The position numbers were made by a program, and so were the translations under genes. 64,000 nt of DNA from Mycobacterium sp. MBM (lineage in GTDB: Bacteria; Actinomycetota; Actinomycetes; Mycobacteriales; Mycobacteriaceae), in assembly GCA_021648845.1 (NCBI GenBank), contig JAKJHY010000007.1, positions 186,001-250,000 of the forward strand, in the 5' to 3' direction. The notes under the pieces were generated by a model. It was not told the origin of the DNA. It made no database searches and saw nothing but the letters and a program-made list of their open reading frames with translations. Below, piece after piece: positions 8,440 through 18,429 of this stretch (the stretch's first letter is position 1; every line of letters starts with the position of its first letter).

Positions 8440-9708
8440 GTGCGCGTCCTCGTCATCGGATCCGGAGCCCGTGAACATGCCCTGCTGCTCGCCCTGCGGC
8501 GCGACCCGCAGGTCGACCAGCTCGCGGTCGCGCCCGGCAATGCCGGCACCGCCGCCATCGCCGAGCAGTACGACGTCGACGTCAGTTCGGGCCCCGCGGT
8601 GGTGGCCCTCGCGCAGCGCCTGAAGTCCGATCTGGTGGTGGTGGGGCCCGAGGTGCCACTGGTACTCGGTGTGGCCGACGCGCTGCGCGCCGCGGGCATC
8701 GCCTGTTTCGGCCCCTCCAAGGACGCCGCCCGCATCGAGGGCTCCAAAGCCTTCGCCAAGGACGTGATGGCCGCCGCCGGTGTGCGGACCGCCACCAGCG
8801 AGATCGTGGACAATCCCGCCCACCTCGACGCCGCGCTGAACCGGTTCGGCCCACCGGCCGGGCAGGCCGCCTGGGTGGTCAAAGACGACGGACTGGCCGC
8901 GGGCAAGGGGGTGGTGGTCACCGAGGACCGGGACGCGGCCCGCGCGCACGCCGCCGGCCTGCTGGACTCGGGGCACCCGGTGCTGTTGGAGTCTTTCCTG
9001 GACGGCCCTGAGGTCTCGCTGTTCTGTGTCGTCGACGGCGAGACCGTCGTACCGTTGCTGCCCGCCCAGGACTTCAAACGAGTCGGCGACAACGACTCCG
9101 GTCCCAACACGGGCGGGATGGGCGCCTACACCCCGCTGCCGTGGCTACCCGCGCAGGTGCTCACCCAGATCGTCGATGAGATCGTCAAACCCGTTGCTGC
9201 CGAAATGGTTTCACGGGGAAGTGCATTTTCGGGTCTGCTCTATGCGGGCCTGGCGATCACCTCCGCCGGTCCGTCCGTGGTGGAATTCAACTGCCGCTTC
9301 GGAGACCCGGAAACCCAGGCCGTGCTGGCCCTGCTGGAATCTCCGCTCGGCCAACTGCTCAATGCCGCGGCCACCGGCACGCTGGCCTCGTTCGAGCAGC
9401 TGCGCTGGCACGAGGGAGCCGCGGTCACCGTGGTGGTGGCCGCCGAGAACTATCCGGGCCGCCCGCGGGTGGGTGATGTCATCACCGGTGCCGAAGCCGA
9501 CAACGTCCTGCATGCGGGTACCGCGCGGCGTGAGGACGGCGCGGTGGTGTCCACCGGCGGCCGAGTGCTCTCGGTGGTCGGCACAGGTGCCGACCTCGAC
9601 GGCGCGCGCGCTGCGGCCTACGCGGCCCTCAAGTCGATCAAACTGCCCGGCAGTCACTTCCGTACCGACATCGGGCTGGCGGCCGCCGAGGGGCGTATCT
9701 CACTCTGA
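8440..9708 (+). CDS. purD: Phosphoribosylamine-glycine ligase
   Basis: 422-aa GAR synthetase, the second step of de novo purine synthesis: 5-phosphoribosylamine plus glycine plus ATP. ATP-grasp enzyme with N-terminal [17 protein letters not shown]-binding [16 protein letters not shown], the [12 protein letters not shown] strand, NTGGMGAY, and metal-binding [15 protein letters not shown] 8440 gives the family-typical N terminus; a TTG at 8431 would add three residues. Convergent with the downstream esterase, 4 bp apart. Confidence 0.97.
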   Translation: MRVLVIGSGAREHALLLALRRDPQVDQLAVAPGNAGTAAIAEQYDVDVSSGPAVVALAQRLKSDLVVVGPEVPLVLGVADALRAAGIACFGPSKDAARIEGSKAFAKDVMAAAGVRTATSEIVDNPAHLDAALNRFGPPAGQAAWVVKDDGLAAGKGVVVTEDRDAARAHAAGLLDSGHPVLLESFLDGPEVSLFCVVDGETVVPLLPAQDFKRVGDNDSGPNTGGMGAYTPLPWLPAQVLTQIVDEIVKPVAAEMVSRGSAFSGLLYAGLAITSAGPSVVEFNCRFGDPETQAVLALLESPLGQLLNAAATGTLASFEQLRWHEGAAVTVVVAAENYPGRPRVGDVITGAEADNVLHAGTARREDGAVVSTGGRVLSVVGTGADLDGARAAAYAALKSIKLPGSHFRTDIGLAAAEGRISL

Positions 9709-9712
9709 CCGG

Positions 9713-10537
9713 TCAGGCGACGAGTATCGGTGCCAGCCAAGAGATCTCGGCGGGAAGCTGGGAACTCCAGAATTCGCCGTCATGGCCGCCGGGGGAGAAC
9801 CCGCCGGCCGGCGGGCTGGGCAATTGGGCAATGAACGCAGCTGTGGCGGCGGCGAACGGGTCGCTGTTGCCGCAGTCGATGCGCAGCGGGATCGCGCCCA
9901 GTGCGGGCAGACCCCACACGCTGTTGGCTCGATAGTCCTCGGCGTCGTCGAACGCGCCGGGGGCCGCGGCACCGGCTGATGTCCACAGCGCGGGGCTCAC
10001 CGCGCAGATCGCCGCGGTGCGCGCGGGTCCCAGCCGGGATCCGAGCAACAAAGCGCCGTATCCGCCCATGGACCAGCCGATGAAGCCGACACGCGAGGTA
10101 TCCAGGCCCTGATCGGCCAACATGGGAAGGAGTTCTTCGAGGACCATCGCGCCGGCATCCTCACCGGACGCGCGTTTATGCCAGTAGCCTCCACCACCGT
10201 CGACAGCCACCACAGCAAACGGCGGAAGGCCCGCCGCCACGGCGTGCGCGAGGCCCTGTTCCACACCACCAGCCATTACGGTGGCCGCATCGCTGCCCTT
10301 ACCGTGCAGCGCGATCACCGGGCGCAGCGGCGTGGTCGCACCCGGTGGCCTGGCGATCGCCCAGCGGGTGGAGACCCCGCCGCGGGCGGCCGAGACGAAC
10401 GAACCCGACTGATAGGTGGCGGCCGGTTCGGCGGCGGCCCGGGGCAGCGCACCCGCCCCGGCGGCAGCCGCGCCGAGGACAGCGCCCAGGCCCGCGCGCA
10501 GAACGGTCCGGCGGTTCGGGGCAGGCATGCGCGCCAT
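9713..10537 (-). CDS. Exported alpha/beta-hydrolase, esterase D-like (Rv0774c-like)
   Basis: 274-aa secreted esterase. The N terminus MARMPAPNRRTVLRAGLG followed by an Ala-rich hydrophobic run and AAAEPA looks like a signal peptide, possibly Tat-type although only NRR rather than full twin-arginine consensus is seen. The catalytic nucleophile is in GWSMGG and the C-terminal His in GGHDGEFW; RIDCGNSDPF carries the likely acid. Short-chain ester or acyl substrate; similar M. tuberculosis proteins are lipid-associated esterases. ATG 10537 is used; ATG 10528 is the alternative. Divergent from the TetR at 10621. Confidence 0.87.
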   Translation of the reverse strand: MARMPAPNRRTVLRAGLGAVLGAAAAGAGALPRAAAEPAATYQSGSFVSAARGGVSTRWAIARPPGATTPLRPVIALHGKGSDAATVMAGGVEQGLAHAVAAGLPPFAVVAVDGGGGYWHKRASGEDAGAMVLEELLPMLADQGLDTSRVGFIGWSMGGYGALLLGSRLGPARTAAICAVSPALWTSAGAAAPGAFDDAEDYRANSVWGLPALGAIPLRIDCGNSDPFAAATAAFIAQLPSPPAGGFSPGGHDGEFWSSQLPAEISWLAPILVA

Positions 10538-10620
10538 CTTGCCACCGGCCGCGGTGACGCTGTCTGCCAACTTCTTGTGATTGCCGAAAACCGCCATACA
10601 ACTGGGATTTTGCTGGCAGC

Positions 10621-11250
10621 ATGCGAGAGGTGACAGCGGCGGTGACTCCGAAGGGGGAGCGTCGGCGGGGCGCCCTGGTGAGTGCCGCCGCCGATCTGCT
10701 GTGCGAGGGCGGCATCGACGCGGTGCGCCATCGCGCCGTGGCCCGGCGCGCCGGGCTGCCGCTCGCATCGACGACGTACTACTTTTCCTCACTCGACGAT
10801 CTGATCGCCAAGGCCGTCGAGCACATCGGCGCGCGAGAAGCCAAGCAACTCGAGCTGCAGGTGGCTGCGCTGTCGCGCCGGCGCCGGGGGGCGGAGTCGA
10901 CCGCCGATCTGCTGGTCGATCTCCTTGTCGGCGACGACCCGGGCGCCCGGGTTTCCGAACAGCTGATCTCCCGGTACGAGCGCTATATCGCGTGCGCGCG
11001 GCAACCCGAACTGCGCGACATCCAGCGGCGGATACTGCGACAACGCACCGATGCCGTCCTTGAGGTGGTGGAGCGCTCCGGTCGCGCCGTGCGGGCCGGG
11101 CTCGTCACCGCCCTGGTGTGCGCCGTGGACGGAGCTGTGGTTGCCTCATTGGTGGACGAGGGCGAGGGTCCGCGGGCCACTGCCCGCGCGACTCTGATCG
11201 ATGTGATCGACGTGCTCGCCCCGGTCGACGACCGGGCTCTGCACGTATGA
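10621..11250 (+). CDS. TetR-family regulator (Rv0775-like)
   Basis: 209-aa TetR regulator. The HTH (IDAVRHRAVARRAGLPLASTTYYF) lies near residues 34-57; the C-terminal helical domain (RRRRGAESTADLLVDLLVGDD onward) resembles the TetR_C type found beside mycobacterial esterases. Divergent from the exported esterase with 83 bp between starts, so it probably regulates the esterase. The permease gene starts 19 bp after its stop and may be in the same transcript. Confidence 0.87.
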   Translation: MREVTAAVTPKGERRRGALVSAAADLLCEGGIDAVRHRAVARRAGLPLASTTYYFSSLDDLIAKAVEHIGAREAKQLELQVAALSRRRRGAESTADLLVDLLVGDDPGARVSEQLISRYERYIACARQPELRDIQRRILRQRTDAVLEVVERSGRAVRAGLVTALVCAVDGAVVASLVDEGEGPRATARATLIDVIDVLAPVDDRALHV

Positions 11251-11269
11251 GCTGACCAAAAGGGGTGGG

Positions 11270-12691
11270 ATGACACAGTCGGAAACCACGCAGGAGCCCC
11301 AACTTCGGCGGGTGATGGGCCCGGGGCTGCTGCTGCTGTTCGTGGTGGGCGACATTCTCGGCACGGGCGTCTATGCGCTGACCGGGCAGGTCGCCAAGGA
11401 AGTCGGCGGCGCGGCGTGGCTTCCGTTCCTTGCGGCATTTCTGATCGCCACGATCACCGCATTCAGTTACCTGGAGCTGGTCACCAAGTACCCGCAGGCC
11501 GCCGGTGCAGCGCTCTACGCGCACAAGGCATTCGGCATCCAGTTCGTCACCTTTCTGGTGGCCTTCGTGGTCATGTGCTCCGGAATCACCTCCGCCTCAA
11601 CGGCTTCCCGGTTCTTCTCGGCGAACTTCTTCACCGCCTTCGATCTTGACTGGGGCAAGGCCGGCGTGGTGGTACTGGCGCTGTTGTTCATGGCGCTGAT
11701 CGCTGCGGTGAACTTCCGCGGCGTCGGGGAGAGCGTCAAACTCAACGTGGTGCTCACCATCGTCGAGATCACCGGCCTGGCCATGGTGATCCTGGTGGGC
11801 ATCTGGGCGTTCACCGGCGGGGGTGCAGATGTCGACTTCGCCCGCGTCGTCGCCTTCGACACCCCCGAAGACAAGGGCACCTTCCTGGCCGTCACCACCG
11901 CCACCTCACTGGCCTTCTTCGCGATGGTCGGGTTCGAGGACTCGGTCAACATGGCCGAGGAGACCAAGGACCCGGTGCGGATCTTTCCCAAGGTGCTGCT
12001 GAGCGGGCTGGGAATCGCCGGTGTCGTCTACGTCATCGTCGCCATCGTCGCGGTCGCGCTGGTGCCCGTCGGCGTGCTGGCCGACAGCGAGACCCCGCTG
12101 GTCGAGGTGGTCAAGGCGGGTGCGCCCGGACTGCCGATCGAGACGATTCTGCCCTTCATCTCCATGTTCGCGGTGGCCAACACCGCGCTGATCAACATGT
12201 TGATGGCCAGCCGGCTCATCTACGGCATGGCCCGCCAGCACGTGCTGCCGCCGGTTCTGGGCGCCGTGCACCCCAAGCGGCACAGCCCGTGGGCGGCCAT
12301 CGCGTTCACCACCCTCGTCGCGTTCGGGCTCATCTTCTACGTGTCCGCGGTCGCCAACAGCAGCGCCATCGCGGTGCTCGGCGGCACCACATCGCTGCTG
12401 CTGCTCGCGGTGTTCGCGATGGTGAACGTGGCGGTGCTGGTGCTGCGTCGTGACGTGCAAGCCGCGGGCGGGCACTTCCGGACGCCCACGGCGCTGCCGG
12501 TCATCGGGTTCCTGGCCTCGGCCTACCTGGTGCTGCCGTTCTCCGGGCGCCCCGCCCAGCAATACCTGCTGGCCGGCATCCTGATCCTGATCGGGATCGT
12601 GCTGTTCGGTATCACCACCCTGATCAACCGCCAGCTCGGGATCCGCGGCACGGGCATCGTCGATCCGACGCACCTGAGCGACGCCCCGTAG
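11270..12691 (+). CDS. APC-family amino acid/polyamine permease
   Basis: 473-aa membrane transporter with about 12 hydrophobic segments. TM1 carries the broken-helix glycine motif FVVGDILGTGVYALTG, typical of APC cation/amino-acid transporters that use an unwound TM1 to bind the substrate carboxylate. TM6 region FAMVGFEDSVNMAEETKDP is the conserved APC signature. No extended C-terminal domain. Start ATG 11270 has a GGGGTGGG ribosome site. Substrate unknown; cationic or branched amino acids are plausible. It lies just before purB with 22 bp between. M. tuberculosis lacks this gene at the locus. Confidence 0.88.
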   Translation: MTQSETTQEPQLRRVMGPGLLLLFVVGDILGTGVYALTGQVAKEVGGAAWLPFLAAFLIATITAFSYLELVTKYPQAAGAALYAHKAFGIQFVTFLVAFVVMCSGITSASTASRFFSANFFTAFDLDWGKAGVVVLALLFMALIAAVNFRGVGESVKLNVVLTIVEITGLAMVILVGIWAFTGGGADVDFARVVAFDTPEDKGTFLAVTTATSLAFFAMVGFEDSVNMAEETKDPVRIFPKVLLSGLGIAGVVYVIVAIVAVALVPVGVLADSETPLVEVVKAGAPGLPIETILPFISMFAVANTALINMLMASRLIYGMARQHVLPPVLGAVHPKRHSPWAAIAFTTLVAFGLIFYVSAVANSSAIAVLGGTTSLLLLAVFAMVNVAVLVLRRDVQAAGGHFRTPTALPVIGFLASAYLVLPFSGRPAQQYLLAGILILIGIVLFGITTLINRQLGIRGTGIVDPTHLSDAP

Positions 12692-12713
12692 ACGACTCGT
12701 AAGCTGTGTGTTC

Positions 12714-14132
12714 GTGACGATTCCGAATGTCCTGGCCAACCGCTACGCCAGCGAAGAGATGACGGCCATCTGGTCGCCCGAGGCGAAGATCATCGCCGAA
12801 CGCCGGTTGTGGCTGGCGGTGCTGCGCGCGCAGGCCGAGCTGGGCGTCCCGGTGCCAGACGGCGTCATCGACGATTACGAGCGGGTACTGGAGACCGTGG
12901 ACCTGGGCTCGATCGCCGCACGCGAGCGGGTGACCCGCCACGATGTCAAGGCCCGTATCGAGGAGTTCAACGCACTCGCCGGCCACGAGCACGTGCACAA
13001 GGGCATGACCAGCCGCGACCTCACCGAGAACGTCGAGCAGCTGCAGATCCGGCGGTCCCTGGAGCTGGTCTTCGCCCACGGTGTGGCGGTGGTGGCTCGG
13101 CTGGCCGAACGCTCGATCGTGTACCGCGACGTGGTGATGGCCGGTCGCAGCCACAATGTCGCCGCCCAGGCCACCACGCTGGGCAAGCGGTTCGCCTCGG
13201 CCGCCGAAGAGACGTTGCTGGCGCTGACCCGGCTGCGTGAGCTGATCGACCGGTATCCGCTGCGTGGCATCAAGGGCCCGATGGGCACCGCGCAGGACAT
13301 GCTCGACCTGTTCGACGGTGACACCGCCCGGCTGGCCGAACTGGAACGGCGTGTCGCCCAATTCCTGGGATTCACAGAGGTTTTCACCAGCGTCGGGCAG
13401 GTGTACCCACGCTCGCTGGACCACGATGCGGTGTCCGCGCTGGTGCAGCTCGGTGCCGGCCCGTCTTCCTTCGCGCACACCATCCGGCTGATGGCCGGCC
13501 ACGAACTGGTCACCGAGGGATTCGCACCGGGCCAGGTCGGTTCCTCGGCCATGCCGCACAAGATGAACACCCGCTCCTGCGAGCGGGTCAACGGCCTGCA
13601 GGTGGTGCTGCGCGGGTACGCGTCGATGGCCGCCGAGCTGGCGGGCGCGCAGTGGAACGAGGGCGATGTGTTCTGTTCGGTGGTGCGCCGGGTCGCGCTG
13701 CCGGATGCGTTCTTCGCCGTGGACGGCCAGATCGAGACCTTCCTGACCGTACTCGACGAATTCGGTGCGTACCCCGCGGTCATCCAGCGCGAGCTCGACC
13801 GTTACCTGCCCTTCCTGGCCACTACCCGCATCCTGATCGCCGCCGTGCGCGCGGGCGTCGGCCGCGAAACTGCGCACGAGGTCATCAAGGAGCACGCGGT
13901 GGCCGTCGCGCTGGCCATGCGCGAGAAGGGTGCCGAGCCCGATCTGCTGGACCGCCTGGCCGCCGATCCGCGGCTGCCGCTGGACCGGATCGCCCTCGAT
14001 GACGCGCTGGCCGACAAGGAAGCGTTCACCGGCGCGGCCGGCGCGCAGGTCGACACCGTCGTCTCGGCGGTCGAGGAACTGGTCGGCCGCTACCCCGAGG
14101 CGGCCAAGTACACCTCGGGTGCCATCTTGTGA
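12714..14132 (+). CDS. purB: Adenylosuccinate lyase
   Basis: 472-aa fumarase/aspartase-superfamily enzyme cleaving SAICAR to AICAR and adenylosuccinate to AMP. Motifs: [11 protein letters not shown] with the HD pair, [11 protein letters not shown], the catalytic His region [16 protein letters not shown], and the signature [17 protein letters not shown] holding the mobile catalytic Ser. GTG 12714 ([12 protein letters not shown]) reproduces the M. tuberculosis PurB N terminus; a GTG at 12708 would add two residues. The stop overlaps the next start (GTGA at 14129-14132). Confidence 0.97.
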   Translation: MTIPNVLANRYASEEMTAIWSPEAKIIAERRLWLAVLRAQAELGVPVPDGVIDDYERVLETVDLGSIAARERVTRHDVKARIEEFNALAGHEHVHKGMTSRDLTENVEQLQIRRSLELVFAHGVAVVARLAERSIVYRDVVMAGRSHNVAAQATTLGKRFASAAEETLLALTRLRELIDRYPLRGIKGPMGTAQDMLDLFDGDTARLAELERRVAQFLGFTEVFTSVGQVYPRSLDHDAVSALVQLGAGPSSFAHTIRLMAGHELVTEGFAPGQVGSSAMPHKMNTRSCERVNGLQVVLRGYASMAAELAGAQWNEGDVFCSVVRRVALPDAFFAVDGQIETFLTVLDEFGAYPAVIQRELDRYLPFLATTRILIAAVRAGVGRETAHEVIKEHAVAVALAMREKGAEPDLLDRLAADPRLPLDRIALDDALADKEAFTGAAGAQVDTVVSAVEELVGRYPEAAKYTSGAIL

Positions 14133-15334
14133 CGCTGGCCGACCTCACGGATCTCGACAACTTCGCGAACGGTTTCCCGCACGAGCTGTTCGAGGTTCAT
14201 CGCCGGCAGGCGCCGGTCTACTGGCATGAACCCACCGAGCACACCCCGGACGGGGAGGGTTTCTGGTCGGTTGCCACCTACCCGGAAACGCTTGCCGTGC
14301 TGCGTGATCCGCAGACCTACTCGTCGGTGACCGGCGGGACGCGGCCGTATGGCGGAACGCTGCTGCAGGACCTTTCGGTGGCCGGGCAGGTGCTCAACAT
14401 GATGGACGATCCCCGACACGCCCAGATCCGCAAGCTGGTCAGTTCCGGGCTGACCCCGCGCATGATCACCCGGGTCACCGACGATCTGCGGGCCCGGGCG
14501 CGGAGCCTGCTGGATGCCGTCGAACCCGGCGTGGCGGTGGACTTTCTCGTCGAGGTGGCCGCCGAGCTGCCCATGCAGATGATCTGCATCTTGCTGGGAG
14601 TTCCTGAATCCGAACGACATTGGCTGTTCGAGGCGATCGAGCCGCAGTTCGATTTCGGCGGTGCCCGGTCGGCGGCCGTCGGCCAGCTCACCGCCGAAGA
14701 GGCCGGATCGCGGATGTACGAATATGGCCAGCGGTTGATTGCGGCCAAACGCGCCGAGCCGACCGACGACATGCTGTCGGTGGTGGCCAACGCCACCGAG
14801 GCGCAGCTCTCTGATCTTGAGTTGTATCTGTTCTTCAGCCTGCTGTTCAGTGCCGGAGCGGAAACCACCCGCAACGCGGTGGCGGGTGGGCTGTTGGCGC
14901 TGATCGAGCATCCCGCCGAGCTGCGGCGCCTGCGTGCGGAGCCGGAATTGCTCGGGCCCGCGATCGAGGAGATGTTGCGCTGGACGACACCGTCACCGTC
15001 GAAAAGGCGTACCGCGACCCGCACGGTGACTTTGGCCGGTCGCACCATCGAGGCGGGGCAGAAGGTGCAGGTCTGGGAGGGCTCGGCGAACCGGGATCCG
15101 TCGGCGTTCCGGGACGCGGAAGTCTTCGATATCGCACGGAAACCCAATGCACACTTGGGATTCGGTTATGGCGTGCACTACTGCCTGGGCGCCAACCTGG
15201 CCCGTCTTGAGCTGCGGGTGTTGTTCGAGGAACTGTTGCCCAGGTTCGGTTGTGCGCGGCTGGTCAAACCGGTCGAGTGGACCCGCAGTAATCGGCACAC
15301 CGGCATCCGGCACCTGTTCGTCGAATTCGGCTGA
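14129..15334 (+). CDS. cyp126: Cytochrome P450, CYP126-like
   Basis: 401-aa P450. I-helix [15 protein letters not shown]-helix EEMLR, and heme loop [17 protein letters not shown] with Cys352. It matches my memory of M. tuberculosis CYP126 (Rv0778) over its length, including [20 protein letters not shown] at the start and [12 protein letters not shown] in the substrate-recognition segment. Physiological substrate unknown; linkage to purB is conserved across mycobacteria, and azole-like or purine-linked ligands have been speculated about. It overlaps purB by 4 bp, so it is translationally coupled. Confidence 0.93.
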   Translation: MTLADLTDLDNFANGFPHELFEVHRRQAPVYWHEPTEHTPDGEGFWSVATYPETLAVLRDPQTYSSVTGGTRPYGGTLLQDLSVAGQVLNMMDDPRHAQIRKLVSSGLTPRMITRVTDDLRARARSLLDAVEPGVAVDFLVEVAAELPMQMICILLGVPESERHWLFEAIEPQFDFGGARSAAVGQLTAEEAGSRMYEYGQRLIAAKRAEPTDDMLSVVANATEAQLSDLELYLFFSLLFSAGAETTRNAVAGGLLALIEHPAELRRLRAEPELLGPAIEEMLRWTTPSPSKRRTATRTVTLAGRTIEAGQKVQVWEGSANRDPSAFRDAEVFDIARKPNAHLGFGYGVHYCLGANLARLELRVLFEELLPRFGCARLVKPVEWTRSNRHTGIRHLFVEFG

Positions 15335-15352
15335 TCGCTACCCTCGGACAAC

Positions 15353-15949
15353 ATGGACGGCCAGAACGACCACCTCCGAGTCTCCAACGCCGACCGCGCA
15401 CACGTGAGCGGGTTGCTCGAGCGGGCGGTCGCCGACGGCATGATCACCCTCGACGAGTTCGCCGAGCGCACCGATGCCGCGCTGGCCGCTCGCACCCGCG
15501 GTGAGTTGCGCGCCGTGCTGGTCGACCTGCCCGATATGAACCTGCCGGGTGAGCGGGCCCCGTTGGCTCGCAGCAGCGCTCGGCCCGAGCTGCTGGGCGG
15601 CTGGATGACCTCGATCGTGCGGCGCGGACCCTGGACGGCGGCGCCGGTGATCGAGCTGAACACCCGCATGTGCAGCACCAGGCTGGACTTCACCTCCGCG
15701 ACGCTGCCCGGGCCGGTCATCGAGGTGAACATCGACGACTACCTGAGTTCGACGGAGCTCATCGTGCCGCCAGGGGCCACCGCGGACCTCAACGGCGTCG
15801 ATGCCATCGCGGGCAGCGCCACGGTGAAGGTGCGCAATGTCGCACAAGCCGATCAGCTGCACATCATCGTGCGCGGCAAGGTGCGGATGGGCTCACTTAC
15901 CGTGCGGCACCCGTTCGGTAGCTGGTTGCGCCGCCTGCACGGTGGCTGA
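15353..15949 (+). CDS. DUF1707 SHOCT-like domain protein
   Basis: 198-aa protein. Residues about 7-60 (LRVSNADRAHVSGLLERAVADGMITLDEFAERTDAALAARTRGEL) are a clear DUF1707 domain, a small helical module common in actinobacteria. The remainder is beta-rich (VIEVNIDDYLSSTELIVPPGATADL) and resembles the cell-wall-stress response domain found in LiaF-like proteins. No transmembrane segment. Function unknown, possibly an envelope-stress adaptor. It follows cyp126 by 18 bp; its last 53 bp overlap the convergent DUF559-like gene. Confidence 0.85.
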   Translation: MDGQNDHLRVSNADRAHVSGLLERAVADGMITLDEFAERTDAALAARTRGELRAVLVDLPDMNLPGERAPLARSSARPELLGGWMTSIVRRGPWTAAPVIELNTRMCSTRLDFTSATLPGPVIEVNIDDYLSSTELIVPPGATADLNGVDAIAGSATVKVRNVAQADQLHIIVRGKVRMGSLTVRHPFGSWLRRLHGG

Positions 15950-16853
15950 TGGCCAACTCGATCTCCGCGAGCACCCGTTCGGCGTACTCGGTGAGATCCA
16001 GCCAGGTGAACCGCAGCACCTGGTAGCCCGACAGCGCCAGTTCGTTCTGTTTGACCCGATCCCGTTGGAAGACGTCGTGGTCGGTGTGAAAAGCCAGGCC
16101 GTCGATCTCGATCGCGATCTTGAGATCGCAAAACAGAACATCGATCTCCCAGCGTCCGAGGCGCTGGTTGGCCTTCCATCCGGTGATACGCGCCTGTCGC
16201 AGTAGCCTGATCAGGAGCCGCTCCGCCTCGGAATGCGCTCCGCTGTCGGCGGCCTGCAGCAGGCGGCGCGCTGCGGGTGAGCCGTGGCGGCCCTTGTTGC
16301 GCAGGTGAGCGCCCCAGAGATCGTGCAGGTCCAGTAGATGCCGTTGTAGTGCCGCGTCGACGATCTTGATGCCCCCGCCCCGGCGGGCAGCGGCCTCCAC
16401 GACCGTCAACGCGAGTGCCGTCACGCGCAGGCCATGGCGTGTCACGCAGTCGGCGGGGGCCAGATCGCGCCGGCGTGTACGGATGCCATACCGCCGGGCC
16501 GGGTTGCTGACCGCCGGCACGGTCACCTCCAACGTCTCAGGGGGGTATTTGGTGATCTCGAGCCACCACGCCGCGGCCAATCCGCTGGCGACCGCGCGCG
16601 GACCGTATCCCCAGACCGCGGTTCGGATGCGCGCACGGTCGGTGAACGGCCGGTCATCGACGAAGTACACCCCGGGCGAGCAGCGCAGCCAGTGCCCCGA
16701 GCGGACCCTGCGATACACCGCCTGACGATTCAATCCGGCCTGCTGCGCCTGGGCGAGCGTGATGACCCCTCGTGATCGCGTAGAAATCGGTCCAGCATGT
16801 CTATTTGGACGGGATGCCCGGCCGAACGGTTCCACTCTCAGCGATTTGCGCAC
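15897..16853 (-). CDS. AbiEi-like/DUF559 endonuclease-fold protein, probably frameshifted near the start
   Basis: 318-codon open frame. The N-terminal winged helix (VITLAQAQQAGLNRQAVYRRVRSGHW...GVYFVDDRPFTDRAR) is AbiEi-antitoxin-like. The C-terminal DUF559 domain resembles Vsr/restriction nucleases (EIDVLFCDLKIAIEIDGLAFHTD..., with Asp, Glu-x-Asp and a downstream VLRFTW). The frame has only GTG starts at 16853 or 16835, and 16853 lies in a large palindrome. In the next frame ATG 16798 encodes MLDRFLRDHEG, the N terminus I expect for this family, running straight into VITLAQ if one C is added to the four Cs at 16766-16769. So either a 1-nt deletion (pseudogene or phase-variable tract) or a sequencing error is likely. 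Such proteins are common, function unproven, in mycobacteria. Confidence 0.75.
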   Translation of the reverse strand: MRKSLRVEPFGRASRPNRHAGPISTRSRGVITLAQAQQAGLNRQAVYRRVRSGHWLRCSPGVYFVDDRPFTDRARIRTAVWGYGPRAVASGLAAAWWLEITKYPPETLEVTVPAVSNPARRYGIRTRRRDLAPADCVTRHGLRVTALALTVVEAAARRGGGIKIVDAALQRHLLDLHDLWGAHLRNKGRHGSPAARRLLQAADSGAHSEAERLLIRLLRQARITGWKANQRLGRWEIDVLFCDLKIAIEIDGLAFHTDHDVFQRDRVKQNELALSGYQVLRFTWLDLTEYAERVLAEIELAISHRAGGATSYRTGAAR

Positions 16854-16895
16854 ATCCAGTAACGCTCACCGTTACGCGCTGTGCGCAAATCGCTG
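16839..16895. terminator. 57-bp nested palindrome downstream of the 203-aa membrane protein gene
   Basis: Outer arms CAGCGATTTGCGCACA (16839-16854) and TGTGCGCAAATCGCTG (16880-16895) are perfect over 16 bp; inner arms GTAACG (16859-16864) and CGTTAC (16870-16875) flank a 5-nt loop. The stem begins 5 nt after the stop of the minus-strand gene ending at 16900, so it is a good terminator candidate for it although no U-tract follows. Confidence 0.6.
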
Positions 16896-16899
16896 GTCC

Positions 16900-17511
16900 T
16901 CACAGCCGAATGCCGGCCGCGTGGATCTCCAGCAGGGCCAGCCCGCGGATCGCCGGGCGGTCGTCGCGCCGCCAGGCCCCGATCGGGTCGGGGTCGATCG
17001 CGGTGAGCTTGCCCAGTGGGCGGTTGGCGAGCGCGCGCATCGCCAGCAGTTCCTGGCCGGCGTGCGTGGAGGCCAGCGACAGCACCGTGAGCTTGCGCCG
17101 GAAGAACCGCACGCGCAGAAACAGCCAGGGCATGGCGACCGCGAGGATCGGGGTGGCCGCGACCGCCAAGGCCAGCACCCAGGCCAACCAGGTCGCGGTG
17201 CTGTCCAGGCTCTGACCGGCACCGGCGATCTCCCCGGCGGCGTCGCTGGCCGCCCGTAGCGGTCCGCTCAGCGCCCCGCCGATCAGCGGGAAGTCGTCGG
17301 CACGGTCGCCGGCGGTGCTCAGACTGCCCGACACGCCGTCGGCGCCGTCCTGTACCTGGCGGCCCACCGCGGCGATGGCCGCCACCGCCGAGTAGACCGC
17401 GCTGCCCACCATCACCCAGATCAGCGTCCAGACCACGACGGTGACATCGCTGACGAGCTGGGCCAGCAGGCGACCGGGCCGGGTGGCATAGGGCAGGTAC
17501 CGCAATCTCAT
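16900..17511 (-). CDS. Membrane protein of unknown function (Rv0779c-like)
   Basis: 203-aa protein with two clear hydrophobic segments: VVVWTLIWVMVGSAVYSAVAA (about residues 25-45) and LAWVLALAVAATPILAVAMP (about 110-130). Between them a polar loop is rich in Gly, Ala and Asp and is predicted to face the periplasm. The C-terminal cytoplasmic region (RRKLTVLSLASTHAGQELLAMRALANRP) is helical. ATG 17511 (MRLRYLPYATRPGRLLAQL) is divergent from purC, 30 bp apart. The synteny with Rv0779c between cyp126 and purC supports orthology. No function is known. Confidence 0.85.
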   Translation of the reverse strand: MRLRYLPYATRPGRLLAQLVSDVTVVVWTLIWVMVGSAVYSAVAAIAAVGRQVQDGADGVSGSLSTAGDRADDFPLIGGALSGPLRAASDAAGEIAGAGQSLDSTATWLAWVLALAVAATPILAVAMPWLFLRVRFFRRKLTVLSLASTHAGQELLAMRALANRPLGKLTAIDPDPIGAWRRDDRPAIRGLALLEIHAAGIRL

Positions 17512-17541
17512 GCCACCGATCCCAGCACATAGGGTGGGCCA

Positions 17542-18429
17542 ATGCGCCCCGCTCTGACCGACTACCGGCATCTGGCCAGCGGCAAAGTTCGCGAGCTCTA
17601 CCGCATCGACGGCGATCACCTGCTGTTCGTGGCCAGCGACCGCATCTCGGCCTATGACCACATCCTGGATACGGAGATCCCCGACAAGGGCCGGATCCTG
17701 ACCGCGATGAGCGTGTTCTTCTTCGACCACCTCGGGGTGGCCAACCACCTGGCCGGCCCGCCCGATGACGAACGCATACCCGCGGACGTGCTGGGCCGCG
17801 CCCTGGTGGTGCGTGCGTTGGAGATGCTGCCGGTCGAGTGTGTCGCGCGCGGCTATCTCACCGGCTCCGGGCTGATCGACTATCAACAGACCGGGGCGGT
17901 GTGCGGGATCGCGCTGCCGGCCGGGCTCGGCGAGGCCAGCAAGTTCGACGAGCCGCTGTTCACCCCCGCCACCAAGGCCGAACTGGGTGAGCACGACGAG
18001 AACGTGTCCTTCGATGCGGTGGTCGAACTGGTGGGTGCCCGGCGCGCCGCCGAACTGCGGGACGCGACGCTGCAGATCTACCGCACGGCCGCCGAGCATG
18101 CGCTGAGCAAGGGCATCATCGTCGCCGACACCAAGTTCGAGTTCGGTGTCGACGCCGAGGGCCGGCTCGTGCTGGCCGACGAGGTACTCACCCCGGACTC
18201 GTCGCGCTACTGGCCGGCCGACACGTATGAGCCCGGGCAGGTGCAGCCGAGCTTTGACAAACAGTTCGTGCGCAACTGGCTGACCGGACCGGATTCGGGC
18301 TGGGATCGCCACTCCGACACCCCACCGCCACCGCTGCCTGCGGAGATCGCCGCCGCCACCCGTGCGCGCTATATCGAAGCGTACGAGCGTATTTCCGGAC
18401 TGAGCTTCGATGATTGGATCGGCGCATGA
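17542..18429 (+). CDS. purC: Phosphoribosylaminoimidazole-succinocarboxamide synthase
   Basis: 295-aa SAICAR synthetase, ligating aspartate to CAIR with ATP. Motifs: [27 protein letters not shown] (ATP-binding lid and SDRISAFD-like signature), [13 protein letters not shown], and [11 protein letters not shown] before [12 protein letters not shown], all standard. The length equals the mycobacterial type. The stop overlaps the ptrB start (ATGA at 18426-18429). Confidence 0.97.
   Translation: MRPALTDYRHLASGKVRELYRIDGDHLLFVASDRISAYDHILDTEIPDKGRILTAMSVFFFDHLGVANHLAGPPDDERIPADVLGRALVVRALEMLPVECVARGYLTGSGLIDYQQTGAVCGIALPAGLGEASKFDEPLFTPATKAELGEHDENVSFDAVVELVGARRAAELRDATLQIYRTAAEHALSKGIIVADTKFEFGVDAEGRLVLADEVLTPDSSRYWPADTYEPGQVQPSFDKQFVRNWLTGPDSGWDRHSDTPPPPLPAEIAAATRARYIEAYERISGLSFDDWIGA

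Noticed and set aside
12875-13783. Long antisense frame across purB
   Set aside because: Arises from GC-rich codon bias opposite purB; no domain, no ribosome site.
16900-18312. A 470-codon open frame on the minus strand across purC
   Set aside because: Only its last 203 codons are a real gene; the first part is antisense to purC and has no family features. ATG 17511 is the sensible start.
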